From: Hyphomicrobium sp.
Lineage (GTDB): Bacteria > Pseudomonadota > Alphaproteobacteria > Rhizobiales > Hyphomicrobiaceae
DNA: 64,000 nucleotides
Assembly: GCA_016793445.1 (NCBI GenBank)
Contig: JAEUME010000003.1
Span: 1 to 64,000 of the forward strand
Direction of reading: 5' to 3'
The notes beneath the pieces are model-generated. The model worked only from the letters and a program-made list of their open reading frames with translations. It was not told where the DNA came from and searched no databases. Below are positions 1 to 9,248 of the stretch, one piece after another (the stretch's first letter is position 1; the number at the start of each line of letters is the position of its first letter). Both the position numbers and the translations under genes were made by a program.

Positions 1-137
1 TCCTTCTCCCGCGGGGAGAAGGTGCCCCGAAGGGGCGGATGAGGGGACTGCCGCAATCAGCGGCGCGTGCCGACGTCCCTCACCTGTCGCTCCGCGACAT
101 CCTCTCCCGTTCCGGGAGAGGAAAAAGTGGCTCTGTA
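1..137. repeat. Dispersed palindromic intergenic repeat, copy 1 (may extend left of the window)
   Basis: The block opens with a hairpin (CCTTCTCCCGCGGGGAGAAGG, one base over a 20-base run if joined, so read as arms CCTTCTCCC and GGGGAGAAGG) and closes with CCTCTCCCGTTCCGGGAGAGG-type arms near 100-122. A second copy with the same order of motifs lies at 41420-41709, where it is split by another sequence. The type resembles the intergenic palindromic mosaic elements common in Rhizobiales. It lies directly upstream of argS, so it may contribute a hairpin to the boundary with the preceding gene; that role is inference. Confidence 0.75.
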
Positions 138-222
138 TGATCGGAAAATGCGCTAGGAGCGCGCTCCATAGTCTGCCTTCGCCTGTCCTGATGGGCGCAG
201 CCAACACGCCCAGGATTTCCCA

Positions 223-1983
223 ATGAACATCTTTGCCGACATCGAAGCCAAAGTGAAAGCCGCGCTCGAAGCGCTGAAATCCGAAGGCAAGCTGCCTGCC
301 GATCTCATGATCCCGCCGCCGCAGGCGGACGCGCCGCGCGATCCCTCGCACGGCGATGTGGCAATCAACTCGGCCATGGTGCTGGCGAAGGCAGCGAGGA
401 TGAAGCCGCGCGATATCGCGGAGCTGATCAAGGGCAAGCTCGAAGGCGACAATGGGATCGCCAAGGCAGAAGTTGCCGGCCCGGGATTCATCAACATCAC
501 CTTCACGCCCCAGGTCTGGCACGCGTTGCTCCGCGCCATTGTCACGCAAGGCGGCACATTCGGCGCGGGCGGCTTGTCGAAGGGCGAGAAGGTCAATCTC
601 GAATACGTTTCCGCCAATCCGACGGGACCGATGCACGTCGGCCATTGCCGTGGCGCGGTGTTTGGCGATGCGCTCGCAAACCTGCTGATGTTCGCGGGTT
701 ACGACGTGACGCGTGAGTACTACATCAACGATGCAGGAGGGCAGGTGAACGTCCTGGCCGAGTCCGCTTTCCTGCGCTACCGCGAGGCGTTGGGTGAAGA
801 CATCGGCCCCATCCCCGAAGGCTTGTACCCTGGCGATTATCTCGTTTCCGTGGGCCAGGCGCTTGCCAAGGACCATGGCTCGTCTCTCCTCAATATGCCG
901 CAAGAGCGTTGGCTTCCGGTCGTGCGCGCCTTTGCCATCGACCGCATGATGGACATGATCCGTGACGACCTCGCCGCGCTCAACATCCGCCATGACGTCT
1001 TTTTCTCGGAGGCGTCTCTAACCCAGGCAGGCGCCGACAAGATCAAGGCCGCGCTCGATGTGCTGCGCGCCAAGGGGCTCGTCTATGAAGGCAGGCTGGA
1101 AAAGCCCAAAGGTCACGACGATGAAGAGTGGGAGGACCGGGAGCAGACACTGTTCAAGTCCACCGCCTTCGGCGACGATGAGGATCGGGCCATCCAGAAG
1201 TCGGACGGCAGCTACACCTATTTCGCAGGCGACATCGCCTACCACTGGGACAAGCTGCAGCGCGGCTTTCTGCATCTGATCAACGTCTTCGGCGCGGACC
1301 ATATCGGCTACATCAGCCGAATGAAGTCAGCGGTTGCGGCGCTGTCGGACAACAAGGCTGACTTCGACATCAAGGTCGTCAGCCTTGTGAAGCTGTTCAA
1401 GAACGGCGAGCCCTTCAAAATGTCGAAACGAGCAGGCACGTTCGTTACGCTCCGGGATGTTGTCGACGAGGTCGGCCGCGATCCGGTTCGCTTCATGATG
1501 CTTTACCGCAAGAACCAGGAAGAACTGGACTTCGATTTCGCAAAAGTGACGGAGCAGTCGAAGGACAACCCCGTGTTCTATGTGCAGTATGCGCACGCGC
1601 GTGCAGCCAGCGTTTTGCGCAACGTGAAGGAGCAGATGCCCGATCTCGACACGTCGATGGAAGCCCTGGCGAAAGCTGATCTTTCTGTTCTGGCGGATCC
1701 TGCCGAGATGGATCTCATTCGTAAGCTTGCGGAATTTCCGGTCAAGCTCGACGGAGCGGCGGTGGCCCACGAGCCGCATCGCGTGGCCTTCTATCTCTAT
1801 GATCTGGCTAGCGCCTTCCACGGCCTGTGGACGAGAGGCAACGATTCGCCACATTTGCGATTTATCCAGCTAAATGACGGGGTTGCGACAAGAGCGCGTT
1901 TGGCGCTCGTGGCCGCGACAAAGCAGGTGATAAACTCAGGTCTCAAGGTCCTCGGCGTCGAGGCACCGGACGCGATGCGCTAG
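223..1983 (+). CDS. argS: Arginine--tRNA ligase
   Basis: Charges tRNA-Arg with arginine in the cytoplasm. The 586-residue product has the usual class Ia layout: an N-terminal additional domain (about 1-110), the Rossmann core with a HIGH-type motif seen as PMHVGH near residue 140, a KMSKR signature near residue 400, and a C-terminal helical anticodon-binding domain rich in the expected [12 protein letters not shown] segment. Length is normal for alphaproteobacterial ArgS. The ATG at 223 follows an AGGA about eight bases upstream. The next gene begins 63 bases after the stop; argS followed by a SPOR protein and nagZ is a common order in Rhizobiales, which supports the call. Nothing in the sequence looks damaged. 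Confidence 0.97.
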   Translation: MNIFADIEAKVKAALEALKSEGKLPADLMIPPPQADAPRDPSHGDVAINSAMVLAKAARMKPRDIAELIKGKLEGDNGIAKAEVAGPGFINITFTPQVWHALLRAIVTQGGTFGAGGLSKGEKVNLEYVSANPTGPMHVGHCRGAVFGDALANLLMFAGYDVTREYYINDAGGQVNVLAESAFLRYREALGEDIGPIPEGLYPGDYLVSVGQALAKDHGSSLLNMPQERWLPVVRAFAIDRMMDMIRDDLAALNIRHDVFFSEASLTQAGADKIKAALDVLRAKGLVYEGRLEKPKGHDDEEWEDREQTLFKSTAFGDDEDRAIQKSDGSYTYFAGDIAYHWDKLQRGFLHLINVFGADHIGYISRMKSAVAALSDNKADFDIKVVSLVKLFKNGEPFKMSKRAGTFVTLRDVVDEVGRDPVRFMMLYRKNQEELDFDFAKVTEQSKDNPVFYVQYAHARAASVLRNVKEQMPDLDTSMEALAKADLSVLADPAEMDLIRKLAEFPVKLDGAAVAHEPHRVAFYLYDLASAFHGLWTRGNDSPHLRFIQLNDGVATRARLALVAATKQVINSGLKVLGVEAPDAMR

Positions 1984-2046
1984 ACTCGCGATTCGTTGGG
2001 CCAGGGAAGGGGTTTCCGCCGGTTCCAGTTTCGAGGGGTACGCCAT

Positions 2047-3894
2047 ATGTCTCCGGTGCACGGTAAACAGGGTCAGCCATACGCGCGCCCCGCCGCGTCA
2101 TCGCAACCTCAGAGCCAGTGGGGCCAGGCCTCGCAAGGGGCCGGTGGCCGTGTGCCGCAGGGCCAGCCACAAGGGCAACCGCAGGCTCTGGGCTACCAAA
2201 ACGCGGCCTACCCTCCCCAACAGAATCCCTACGGGCAGCCATCTTACGCACAGCATCAGCAGCCCGCGCAGACCGCTCCCTACAACGGCGGCTATGGCCA
2301 GACCGACTATCCGCCTTTCAGCACCCCGGCCACCGGAGGCCGCGCAGCGTCGTCGTATGCGCCTCAGTTCGAGCCGCTGGCGCCCGCGCTCGCAGTTTCG
2401 CCGCGCGGCCAACAACCCGCGCCAGCGCAGCGCGCCGCCCCTTACAGCCAGGGCCATCCGTCCCAGGGTTACGATTACGCGCCGCCAGCGCAGAGCCATC
2501 CCGGTCATCAGGATCTTGGCTACGGCGCGCCCGGCCAACACGCGAACGCCGGTTGGGGCTCGCTGCAGCAGGCGGCGGATTCGCGTGGTTTTGACCTTGG
2601 CGCCTATAACTCTGCCCATCAGCCGCAAACGGGCTATGACGCGCCAGCCGAGACGGCATACGCCGCCGAGCCCGGATTTGCTGCGGAGCCGCATTTCGGA
2701 AACGAGCCACACTTTGGAACGGACGTCCGTTACGCGCCACAGCAGGTTCCGCAAGCCAACGAGTGGGCCAACCAAGGCGGCTATGCCGAGCAGGGCTATG
2801 ACCAGGGTTATGGCCAGCACAACGCGGACTACATCGACCAGTCCGGGGCTGATCTCGGTTTCGGCCAGCCTGCGGGCGGAGAACTCGACCAGGCCTACCA
2901 GGACGAGGAAGGCCAGGAGTACGAGGAGGAAGCCCCCTCTCGGGCGCGCCGCCCGCTGATGATGGTTGCGGTGCTGGCGGGTGCCATCGTGTTTGGCGGT
3001 GGCATGACCTATGGCTACAAGGCGATCTTCGGCGGTTCTTCGGCAGGCGATCCGCCTGTGATCAAGAGTGCTGCCGAGCCTTCCAAGTTCAAGCCCGCCG
3101 ACGGCGGCGGCAAACAGTTCGCCCATACCGATAGCAAGATCATGGGCCGTCTTGGCGACGGCTCCACCGTCGCCGCTGCGGCCGAGACCGACAATGGCAG
3201 CGACTTGGATGCTAACGGCACACGCAAGGTCTCGACGCTGGTTGTGGGCCGGGATGGCAGCATCCAGGCGCCCGCACCTGATGAGCCTTCCGCTGCGCCA
3301 GCGTCAGGCGCAGTGGCCGTGCCGGGGCTGACGCTGGTCGATGGTCTGGGCACCGCGCGTCAGGCAACGGTTCCAAGTTCGGAGAACGCGCCTCCCTCTC
3401 CGCCGCCCGCGAAAAAAGCCGAAGCAGCCGCCAAGACCCCAGCCGTGGTCAATAAAGCCGCAGCAGTGGCCAGTGTTGCGCCGCCCCCTGAGCCAACAGG
3501 CAGCATCGAGCCTGAAGAGGCGGCCGTGCAGCCAGCGCCCAAGCCGTCCAAGAAGGTCAAGACGGCGGCAGCAGCTCCCGCGGCGGTAGCCCCCGCAGCG
3601 GGAGGCTCGACGTCCGTCGCCACCACGGGGAGTGGGTTCGTGGCGGTGCTTGCTTCTGTGCCGCGTTCCGATTCGAGCCGGATGGACGCGCTGAAGCGGT
3701 TTGCCGACATGCAGCAGAAGTATGCGGGCGTGCTGTCCGGCAAGACGCCTGACGTCGCCGAAGCCAATCTTGGGACCAAGGGCAGCTATCACCGTCTCGT
3801 CGTAGGTCCGCCCGGGTCCCGCGAGCAGGCAAGTTCGTTATGCTCGCAGCTCAAGAGCCAGGGCTATAATGATTGCTGGGTGACGACGTACTGA
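2047..3894 (+). CDS. SPOR-domain inner-membrane protein with Q/P/Y/G-rich cytoplasmic region
   Basis: SPOR domains bind denuded glycan strands at division sites, so a septal or cell-wall role is likely. With the start at the ATG at 2047 (GAGG about ten bases upstream; an in-frame ATG at 1996 would add 17 residues) the protein has 615 residues. Residues 1-298 are low-complexity, rich in Gln, Pro, Tyr, Gly and Ala with many YGQ, GYGQ and AEPGF-like units. An acidic run then leads to an Arg-rich RARR stop and one membrane helix at about 303-325. A Pro/Ala/Lys-rich periplasmic linker follows, and the SPOR fold occupies about 530-615, ending in CWVTTY. Positive charges before the helix indicate an N-in topology. 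It lies between argS and nagZ, a typical Rhizobiales position. The function beyond glycan binding is not known to me. Confidence 0.88.
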   Translation: MSPVHGKQGQPYARPAASSQPQSQWGQASQGAGGRVPQGQPQGQPQALGYQNAAYPPQQNPYGQPSYAQHQQPAQTAPYNGGYGQTDYPPFSTPATGGRAASSYAPQFEPLAPALAVSPRGQQPAPAQRAAPYSQGHPSQGYDYAPPAQSHPGHQDLGYGAPGQHANAGWGSLQQAADSRGFDLGAYNSAHQPQTGYDAPAETAYAAEPGFAAEPHFGNEPHFGTDVRYAPQQVPQANEWANQGGYAEQGYDQGYGQHNADYIDQSGADLGFGQPAGGELDQAYQDEEGQEYEEEAPSRARRPLMMVAVLAGAIVFGGGMTYGYKAIFGGSSAGDPPVIKSAAEPSKFKPADGGGKQFAHTDSKIMGRLGDGSTVAAAAETDNGSDLDANGTRKVSTLVVGRDGSIQAPAPDEPSAAPASGAVAVPGLTLVDGLGTARQATVPSSENAPPSPPPAKKAEAAAKTPAVVNKAAAVASVAPPPEPTGSIEPEEAAVQPAPKPSKKVKTAAAAPAAVAPAAGGSTSVATTGSGFVAVLASVPRSDSSRMDALKRFADMQQKYAGVLSGKTPDVAEANLGTKGSYHRLVVGPPGSREQASSLCSQLKSQGYNDCWVTTY

Positions 3895-4078
3895 TGAGCC
3901 GTTTGCTGGCGTGATGAGGGCGGCTGGCACATGCTGGCCGTCTTGCCGTTTTGAGAGCTTCGCGCGGCAATTGCGCAGCGGGCCTCAAGCGGTGTAAAGC
4001 CGCCTCGACATAACGGGCGCTGGCTTGCTCATATTGGATCGGCCGTCTTTGCCCCTCTTCGAAAGGCAGATCGCTTCC

Positions 4079-5119
4079 ATGCAAGCCGCCTTGATAGCCG
4101 GTCTTTCGGCCACGTCGCTCTCGCCAGAGGAGCGCGCGTTCTTTCGGGACGTGCAACCTGCTGGACTCATCCTGTTTACCCGCAACTGTCACGACCTGGA
4201 GCAGATCAGGGCGCTAGTTTCCGACACACGTGAGGCTGTTGGCGCTGAGAACTTCCTGGTGCTTATTGATCAGGAAGGTGGACGCGTGCAGCGACTTCGC
4301 GGCGCGCTGGGGCGCGAATTGCCGCCCGCGCGCCGCTATGGGGATATGTTCGCACGCGATAGCGCCCGCGCCCTTCGCGCGGCGCGGCTGGTCTCGCGTC
4401 TCATGGCGCACGAACTTTGCGCGCTTGGCATCAACACGAATTGCGCGCCCGTGCTCGACGTACCGGTTTCCGGTGCGCACGACATCATCGGCGACCGCGC
4501 CTATGGTGTCGAGCCCGCGCCGATCATTGCTCTGGCGCGCGAAGTGATCGCCGGCCACAAGGAGGGCGGCGTTGTCCCCGTCGTCAAGCACATCCCGGGG
4601 CACGGACGGGCGCGCGCCGACAGCCATTTGGAATTGCCGATTGTCGAGACATCGCACGCGGAGCTTTCCCAAAGCGATTTCGTGCCGTTTCATGCCTTGC
4701 GCGATGCGCCCGCCGCGATGACCGCGCACGTCGTCTTTTCATCCATCGATGATTGCGCACCCGCCACGACATCGCGCCGCGTGACGCAGGACATCATCCG
4801 GGGTGAAATCGGATTCGATGGTCTCCTGATGAGTGACGATCTTTCCATGCAGGCGCTTTCAGGGCCCATGCGGACGCGCGCCGAAGCGGTCATCGCGGCG
4901 GGGTGCGATCTTGCCCTTCACTGCAACGGCGACTTGAGAGAGATGCGCGCCGCGGCCGAAGGCGTACCGGCACTTTCGCAAGCTCCGGCTGATCGATTCG
5001 CGCGCGCCTGTGCGATCACGCGGGCCACGGCGTCATTCGATGAGGCCGAGGCAATCACCCTGCTTCATGAGGTTTTGTGCGAAGGCACGCACTCTGCGCA
5101 ATCGCCTGAATCAGTGTAG
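4079..5119 (+). CDS. nagZ: Beta-N-acetylhexosaminidase (glycoside hydrolase family 3)
   Basis: NagZ is a cytoplasmic enzyme that removes N-acetylglucosamine from imported GlcNAc-anhydroMur-peptides during cell-wall recycling. The family signature KHIPGHGRARADSH is present near the middle, including the flexible His loop, and the catalytic Asp lies in the MSDDLSMQAL segment about residue 265. The start at 4079 gives MQAALIAGLS, which matches the beginning of the family, with GAAAGGCAG ten bases upstream; an in-frame TTG at 4025 would add 18 residues. The 346-residue length is usual. The gene sits directly before scpA and scpB, a gene order typical of Rhizobiales. Confidence 0.95.
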   Translation: MQAALIAGLSATSLSPEERAFFRDVQPAGLILFTRNCHDLEQIRALVSDTREAVGAENFLVLIDQEGGRVQRLRGALGRELPPARRYGDMFARDSARALRAARLVSRLMAHELCALGINTNCAPVLDVPVSGAHDIIGDRAYGVEPAPIIALAREVIAGHKEGGVVPVVKHIPGHGRARADSHLELPIVETSHAELSQSDFVPFHALRDAPAAMTAHVVFSSIDDCAPATTSRRVTQDIIRGEIGFDGLLMSDDLSMQALSGPMRTRAEAVIAAGCDLALHCNGDLREMRAAAEGVPALSQAPADRFARACAITRATASFDEAEAITLLHEVLCEGTHSAQSPESV

Positions 5120-5224
5120 TGTGCGGTAAAGTTCAACATTGACGATACGGCCTCGCAAGCCGGCCTGACAGCTGAGTGCAGTCTGACGGGCGGCTGGCAG
5201 GGCAGGCAAATGCAACGGTGACGG

Positions 5225-6064
5225 ATGAACGGCGAGGCCGCGACATCAGGCAATGAGGAGGGCCCGGGCTGGGAAGCGCCGGGGCTCGACGACGTGCCGG
5301 GTCTCGAAGATGCCTTCATCGTCGACGTGGAAGGGTTCGAAGGTCCGCTTGATCTGCTGCTTGCGCTCGCCCGAACGCAGAAAGTCGATATCTCCAAAAT
5401 CGCCATTCTGCCGCTTGTCGAGCAGTATCTCGACTTCATTGCCAAGGCGCAGTCGCTGAAACTGGAAATTGCCGCCGATTATCTCGTCATGGCGGCCTGG
5501 CTGGCCTACCTCAAGTCAAAGCTTCTTATTCCGCGCGAGAAGGAAGATCCCCAGACGCAGAGCGCCGAAGAGATGGCGCAGCGCCTTGCCTTCCGCTTGA
5601 TGCGTCTGGAAGCCATGCGCACGGCGGCCGCACGTTTGATGACGCGCAAGCGCCTCGGGCGCGACGTGTTCGTGCGTGGTGCGCCTGAGGCGGTACGGAC
5701 CGTCAAGGAAACGACGTGGACCGCGCAGGTCTACGATCTGCTGAAAGCCTATGCCGAGCAGCGCCGCCGCACGATCAAGGTCGTGCACGTGGTGCGGGCG
5801 CGCAAAGTCTGGTCGATCAAAGATGCGCGCCAGCGGCTGGAGCGTCTCGTGGGCGCGACCGCTGGCGACTGGACACAGCTCGACCTGTTCCTGGAGCAAT
5901 ATCTTCCCCGGGGCGAGGAAGAGCGCACCGCGCTCGCGAGTTCGTTCGGCGCCACCTTGGAGATGGCGCGCGAGGGGTTGGTGGAATTGCGCCAGGATGA
6001 GCCGTTTGCTCCAATCTATATGCGCAAGCGCGGCTCCGGGGACGCTTGGCAGCGGGTTGGTTAA
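5225..6064 (+). CDS. scpA: Segregation and condensation protein A
   Basis: ScpA is the kleisin of the bacterial SMC-ScpAB condensin complex that organises the chromosome and helps its segregation. The 279-residue product contains the typical N-terminal Smc-binding region (VDVEGFEGPLDLLLALARTQKVDI, shown here only as a family pattern: FEGPLDLLL followed by KVDI) near residues 34-58, followed by the helical segment with YLVMAAWLAYLKSKLLLP-like sequence, and a winged-helix C terminus near 200-270 with ALASSFGATLEMAR. Its neighbour scpB starts 69 bases downstream on the same strand, so the two are probably cotranscribed with nagZ. No feature departs from the family apart from a short acidic, Gly-rich N terminus. 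Confidence 0.95.
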   Translation: MNGEAATSGNEEGPGWEAPGLDDVPGLEDAFIVDVEGFEGPLDLLLALARTQKVDISKIAILPLVEQYLDFIAKAQSLKLEIAADYLVMAAWLAYLKSKLLIPREKEDPQTQSAEEMAQRLAFRLMRLEAMRTAAARLMTRKRLGRDVFVRGAPEAVRTVKETTWTAQVYDLLKAYAEQRRRTIKVVHVVRARKVWSIKDARQRLERLVGATAGDWTQLDLFLEQYLPRGEEERTALASSFGATLEMAREGLVELRQDEPFAPIYMRKRGSGDAWQRVG

Positions 6065-6132
6065 GCCTCATCTGAGGGGAGCGTTGGGTACGAGGGCGTA
6101 TTTGCGATAGGAAGCTGGGGGGCATTACGCCG

Positions 6133-7098
6133 ATGGTTCCGCCGAGATTGACATTGGTGTCGGATAACACGCGCGACAAGGACGAGATGAGCACGTCCGG
6201 GGACGAGACGGCGGCTGGGCATTCAGCCGGGCGGCCTTCTGCGCTCCGTGATCCGGAAGCGGCCATCGATCATCTGGCGGAGCGTGCGCATCGCGAAAAG
6301 TTGCGCCGGTTGGAAGCCATGCTGTTTGCCTCTTCGCACGCGCTCGACGCGGCCGCTCTGCAGGCCTGCGTGGAGCCCGGCGAAGACGTGACGGCCTTGC
6401 TTGGCGAATTGCAGAAGGCCTACGCGGATCGCGGCGTCAACGTCGTGAAGGTCGCGGGGAAATGGATGTTCCGGACTGCAGACGATCTTTCTTTCCTTCT
6501 CGAACGCGAGACGGCGGAGGAACGCAAGCTCTCCAAGGCCGCACTCGAAACGCTGGCCATCATCGCCTATCACCAGCCGGTGACACGCGCCGAGATCGAG
6601 GAGATCCGCGGCGTATCCATTTCGCCGGGCACGCTTGATCTGCTGATGGAAACCGCTTGGATCAGGCCGCGTGGCCGCCGCCGCGCGCCGGGCCGGCCGA
6701 TCACCTACGGCACCACCGAACTCTTCTTGACCCATTTTGGTCTCGATCAGATCAAGGATCTGCCGGGCCTTGCCGAGCTGAAGGCATCCGGCCTTCTCGA
6801 CGCCAACCTTCCCCCCGACTTCAAGGTACCTGAGCCGACCGACGTTGCTGCTTTGATGCCAGACGAGCTGCCGCTCGAAGACGATGGCGAAGCAGAAGAG
6901 GCGCAGGGCAGTCTCGCCTTGCAGGATGACGATGACACGGCTAATGCCGATGCTGACTGCGACGGCGTGGCGGCCTTGGATGTAAATCGTGAGACCGATG
7001 TCGATCCGGCGGACACTTCGGACGCTGGCGCAGGTGACACCGGATCGGGCAGCGATGGTGAGTTCGACGATATGGCGCCGCAGCACGGCGACGACTGA
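6133..7098 (+). CDS. scpB: Segregation and condensation protein B
   Basis: ScpB dimerises and binds the kleisin ScpA in the SMC complex. The two winged-helix domains are visible in the middle: LRRLEAMLFAS begins the first near residue 57, and ETLAIIAYHQPVTRAEIEEIRGV marks the second (ALETLAIIAYHQP near 138). After about residue 225 the protein continues in an acidic, Asp/Glu/Ala-rich tail of roughly 95 residues that is not part of the conserved fold and makes the protein longer than ScpB of many bacteria. The start used is the ATG at 6133; an ATG at 6187 (MSTSGDE) with AAGGA close upstream is an alternative. The context scpA-scpB supports the assignment. Confidence 0.93.
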   Translation: MVPPRLTLVSDNTRDKDEMSTSGDETAAGHSAGRPSALRDPEAAIDHLAERAHREKLRRLEAMLFASSHALDAAALQACVEPGEDVTALLGELQKAYADRGVNVVKVAGKWMFRTADDLSFLLERETAEERKLSKAALETLAIIAYHQPVTRAEIEEIRGVSISPGTLDLLMETAWIRPRGRRRAPGRPITYGTTELFLTHFGLDQIKDLPGLAELKASGLLDANLPPDFKVPEPTDVAALMPDELPLEDDGEAEEAQGSLALQDDDDTANADADCDGVAALDVNRETDVDPADTSDAGAGDTGSGSDGEFDDMAPQHGDD

Positions 7099-7238
7099 GT
7101 AAGGGGCAAGGGCTGCTTTGGAGCAACATGCCCGTCCCTGTGCCCCGTTCCTATGTTATGTAAGCCCTGAAGGTGGCGCGTTTGGAATTGAAACAAATAT
7201 TGGGAACAGGCATCGACACTCAGAGCGCAGAGCCGGGG

Positions 7239-8321
7239 ATGAAGGCTCGGGCGGCGGCCACGTTTGCCGCGCGCGTCCAACTGGAGGGCGTCACCAAGGT
7301 CTATGACGGCGCGGGCGCCCTCAATGGCGTCGACCTCGATGTCAAATCCGGCGAAATTGTCTGCCTGTTGGGTCCATCAGGCTGCGGCAAGACAACCCTT
7401 CTGCGCGTCGTCTCCGGTATCGAAAGGCCGTCATCAGGCCGGGTGCTCATCAACGAGCGCGAAGTCGCGGGACCCAACCGCTTCGTGCCGCCGGAGAGCC
7501 GCGGCGTCGGGCTGATGTTTCAGGACTTCGCTTTGTTTCCGCATTTGACCGTGCTCAACAATGTCGCATTCGGGCTCAAGGCGCTGCCGCAAGCCGATAG
7601 CCTGAAGGCTGCGCGTGCGATCCTCGACCGGGTCGGTCTGCTTGATATGGCGAGCAGCTATCCGAGCGTGCTGTCGGGCGGCCAGCAACAACGCGTGGCG
7701 CTGGCGCGCGCCATCCTGCCCCGGCCGGCCGTTATGCTTATGGACGAGCCGTTCTCTGGGCTTGATGTACAACTTCGCGAGGCGATGCAGGAAGAGACGC
7801 TGGCGTTGCTGCGAGAGACCCGCGCCACCTCGCTCATCGTCACCCACAACCCGGAAGAGGCCATGCGCATGGGTGACCGTATCGTCGTGCTGCGCCGTGG
7901 CCGCGTGGCCCAGGCGGGCAAAGCCGAGGAACTTTACCACGCGCCGGCAGACTTGTTCGTTGCGCGGCTGTTTTCGGAGATCAACGAGTTTCCGGCTCGC
8001 GTGCGCGGGGGCGTGGTTGAAACGCCTGCGGGTGTGTTTCCGGCTCCGGGAATGGAGGATGGCACCCAGGCTGTGGTGTGTCTGCGCGAGCGCGGCTTGA
8101 ACCTTACGGTCAACGGCAACGGCGGTCCCGGCCTTCCCGGCCGCGTTCTGGGTGTCAAATTCCTTGGCGACAGCACGCGCATGGATGTGGCTGTTGCCGG
8201 GTTCGAGCGGCCGCTCAAGGTGCGCGTGGACCAGCAGGATGCCCTTGCCAGGGGAACCGAGGTCAAAGTCGGCACCGCACCCGGCTCTGTCCTGGTTTTT
8301 GCAGCCGAGACCGGGACTTGA
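7239..8321 (+). CDS. ABC transporter ATP-binding protein of the FbpC/PotA type, orphan
   Basis: Hydrolyses ATP to drive an importer. All nucleotide-binding motifs are intact: Walker A GPSGCGKTT, Q-loop at MFQDFALFPHL, signature LSGGQQQR, Walker B VMLMDEP and switch His in VTHNPEEAM. The C-terminal quarter, about residues 240-360, has the TOBE-like beta fold seen in Fe(III), spermidine and molybdate importer ATPases, which makes this closest to FbpC. The start at 7239 gives the usual length of 360 residues; a GTG at 7173 would add 22. No permease or binding protein is encoded nearby, and the gene is wedged between scpB and tatA, so its partners must lie elsewhere. The substrate cannot be read from this window. 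Confidence 0.85.
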   Translation: MKARAAATFAARVQLEGVTKVYDGAGALNGVDLDVKSGEIVCLLGPSGCGKTTLLRVVSGIERPSSGRVLINEREVAGPNRFVPPESRGVGLMFQDFALFPHLTVLNNVAFGLKALPQADSLKAARAILDRVGLLDMASSYPSVLSGGQQQRVALARAILPRPAVMLMDEPFSGLDVQLREAMQEETLALLRETRATSLIVTHNPEEAMRMGDRIVVLRRGRVAQAGKAEELYHAPADLFVARLFSEINEFPARVRGGVVETPAGVFPAPGMEDGTQAVVCLRERGLNLTVNGNGGPGLPGRVLGVKFLGDSTRMDVAVAGFERPLKVRVDQQDALARGTEVKVGTAPGSVLVFAAETGT

Positions 8322-8461
8322 GTGCACGAAACATTTCTTCCCCTTAAGGCTACAAGCACCCGCGCGAACTTGCCGGGGGATGGCAGTTCTGCAATAGTGC
8401 CCCCAAATGGTGTTTGGTGGCTAACTCCACCATCGTAACAAGTTCCAGAAGGTCTCGTTCC

Positions 8462-8671
8462 ATGGGTCTTAGTGCACAGCATTTCCTGCTTCTCATCATC
8501 GTTGGCTTGCTGCTGTTCGGCCGCGGCAAGATCTCCGAGTTGATGGGCGACGTCGCCAAGGGCATCAAGAGCTTCAAAAAGGGCATGGCGGAAGAGGAAG
8601 AAGAAATCGCCAAGTCCTCGCCCGCCAAAACCATCGAAAACGACGTCTCCACGCGCGAGAAAACCGGTTGA
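8462..8671 (+). CDS. tatA: Sec-independent protein translocase TatA
   Basis: TatA oligomerises to form the passage through which folded proteins cross the inner membrane. The 69-residue product has a short N-terminal helix ([14 protein letters not shown], residues 6-19), the conserved Phe-Gly hinge, an amphipathic helix [19 protein letters not shown] and a charged tail, all as expected. The ATG at 8462 has AGAAGG nine bases upstream; a TTG at 8414 in frame would precede the family start and is unlikely. tatB and tatC follow on the same strand. At least one protein in the window, the DUF1501 protein at 45337, bears a twin-arginine leader and is a probable client. Confidence 0.96.
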   Translation: MGLSAQHFLLLIIVGLLLFGRGKISELMGDVAKGIKSFKKGMAEEEEEIAKSSPAKTIENDVSTREKTG

Positions 8672-8720
8672 GATGCCGTCCAGGCTTTGTTGAGCCCGTA
8701 GCCGGGCCGGGCGGTTCTGC

Positions 8721-9242
8721 ATGTTTGAAATAGGCTGGAGCGAGCTCCTCATTCTTGCCGTGGTCACCCTGCTATTCGTGGGGCCAAAGGAGCTGCCCGT
8801 ATTCCTGCGCACGATCGGCCGGTACGCCGGGGTGCTGCGTCGCCATGCCTCCGAATTCCGCGCTCAGTTCGATGCCGCCATGCGGGAGGCCGAGCTCGAC
8901 GCGATGAAAGAGGAAATGCAAAAGATGCAGGCCTCGGTGAACGCCGAGGTCATGGGTGCCGAAAAGGCGTTGAAGGAGGCGGGCCAAGCGACAACGCTTA
9001 GCCCCGGCGCGCAAGGCGTCCCCGCCGCTGCGTCCCAGCCAGGTTCGTTCACGGCAGCGGCAGCGTCCGCTGTGTTTCCAGCGCCCGCGCCCACAGGACA
9101 GGTCTATGTCAGGCCTAAGCCGGAAGATGCTGGCCAGACGCCGCCGGCGGATACGGCGGCTTCTGCCGCGCCAAAGTCAGACCCCTCGCTTCCAGACCCC
9201 TCCAGTGTGCCGATGCCTGCGCCGGCCAACCCGGAGACCTGA
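8721..9242 (+). CDS. tatB: Sec-independent protein translocase TatB
   Basis: TatB binds signal peptides together with TatC. The N-terminal residues MFEIGWSELLILAVVTLLFV form the membrane helix with the conserved Glu at position 8 and are followed by GPKELPVFLRTIGR, the diagnostic TatB hinge and amphipathic helix. A coiled stretch of Glu and Ala (about 45-85) follows, then a Pro/Ala-rich tail of about 85 residues that varies freely in this family. At 173 residues the protein is of normal length. It begins 49 bases after tatA, and tatC starts six bases after its stop, so the three form one operon. Confidence 0.96.
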   Translation: MFEIGWSELLILAVVTLLFVGPKELPVFLRTIGRYAGVLRRHASEFRAQFDAAMREAELDAMKEEMQKMQASVNAEVMGAEKALKEAGQATTLSPGAQGVPAAASQPGSFTAAAASAVFPAPAPTGQVYVRPKPEDAGQTPPADTAASAAPKSDPSLPDPSSVPMPAPANPET

Positions 9243-9248
9243 TCAACC

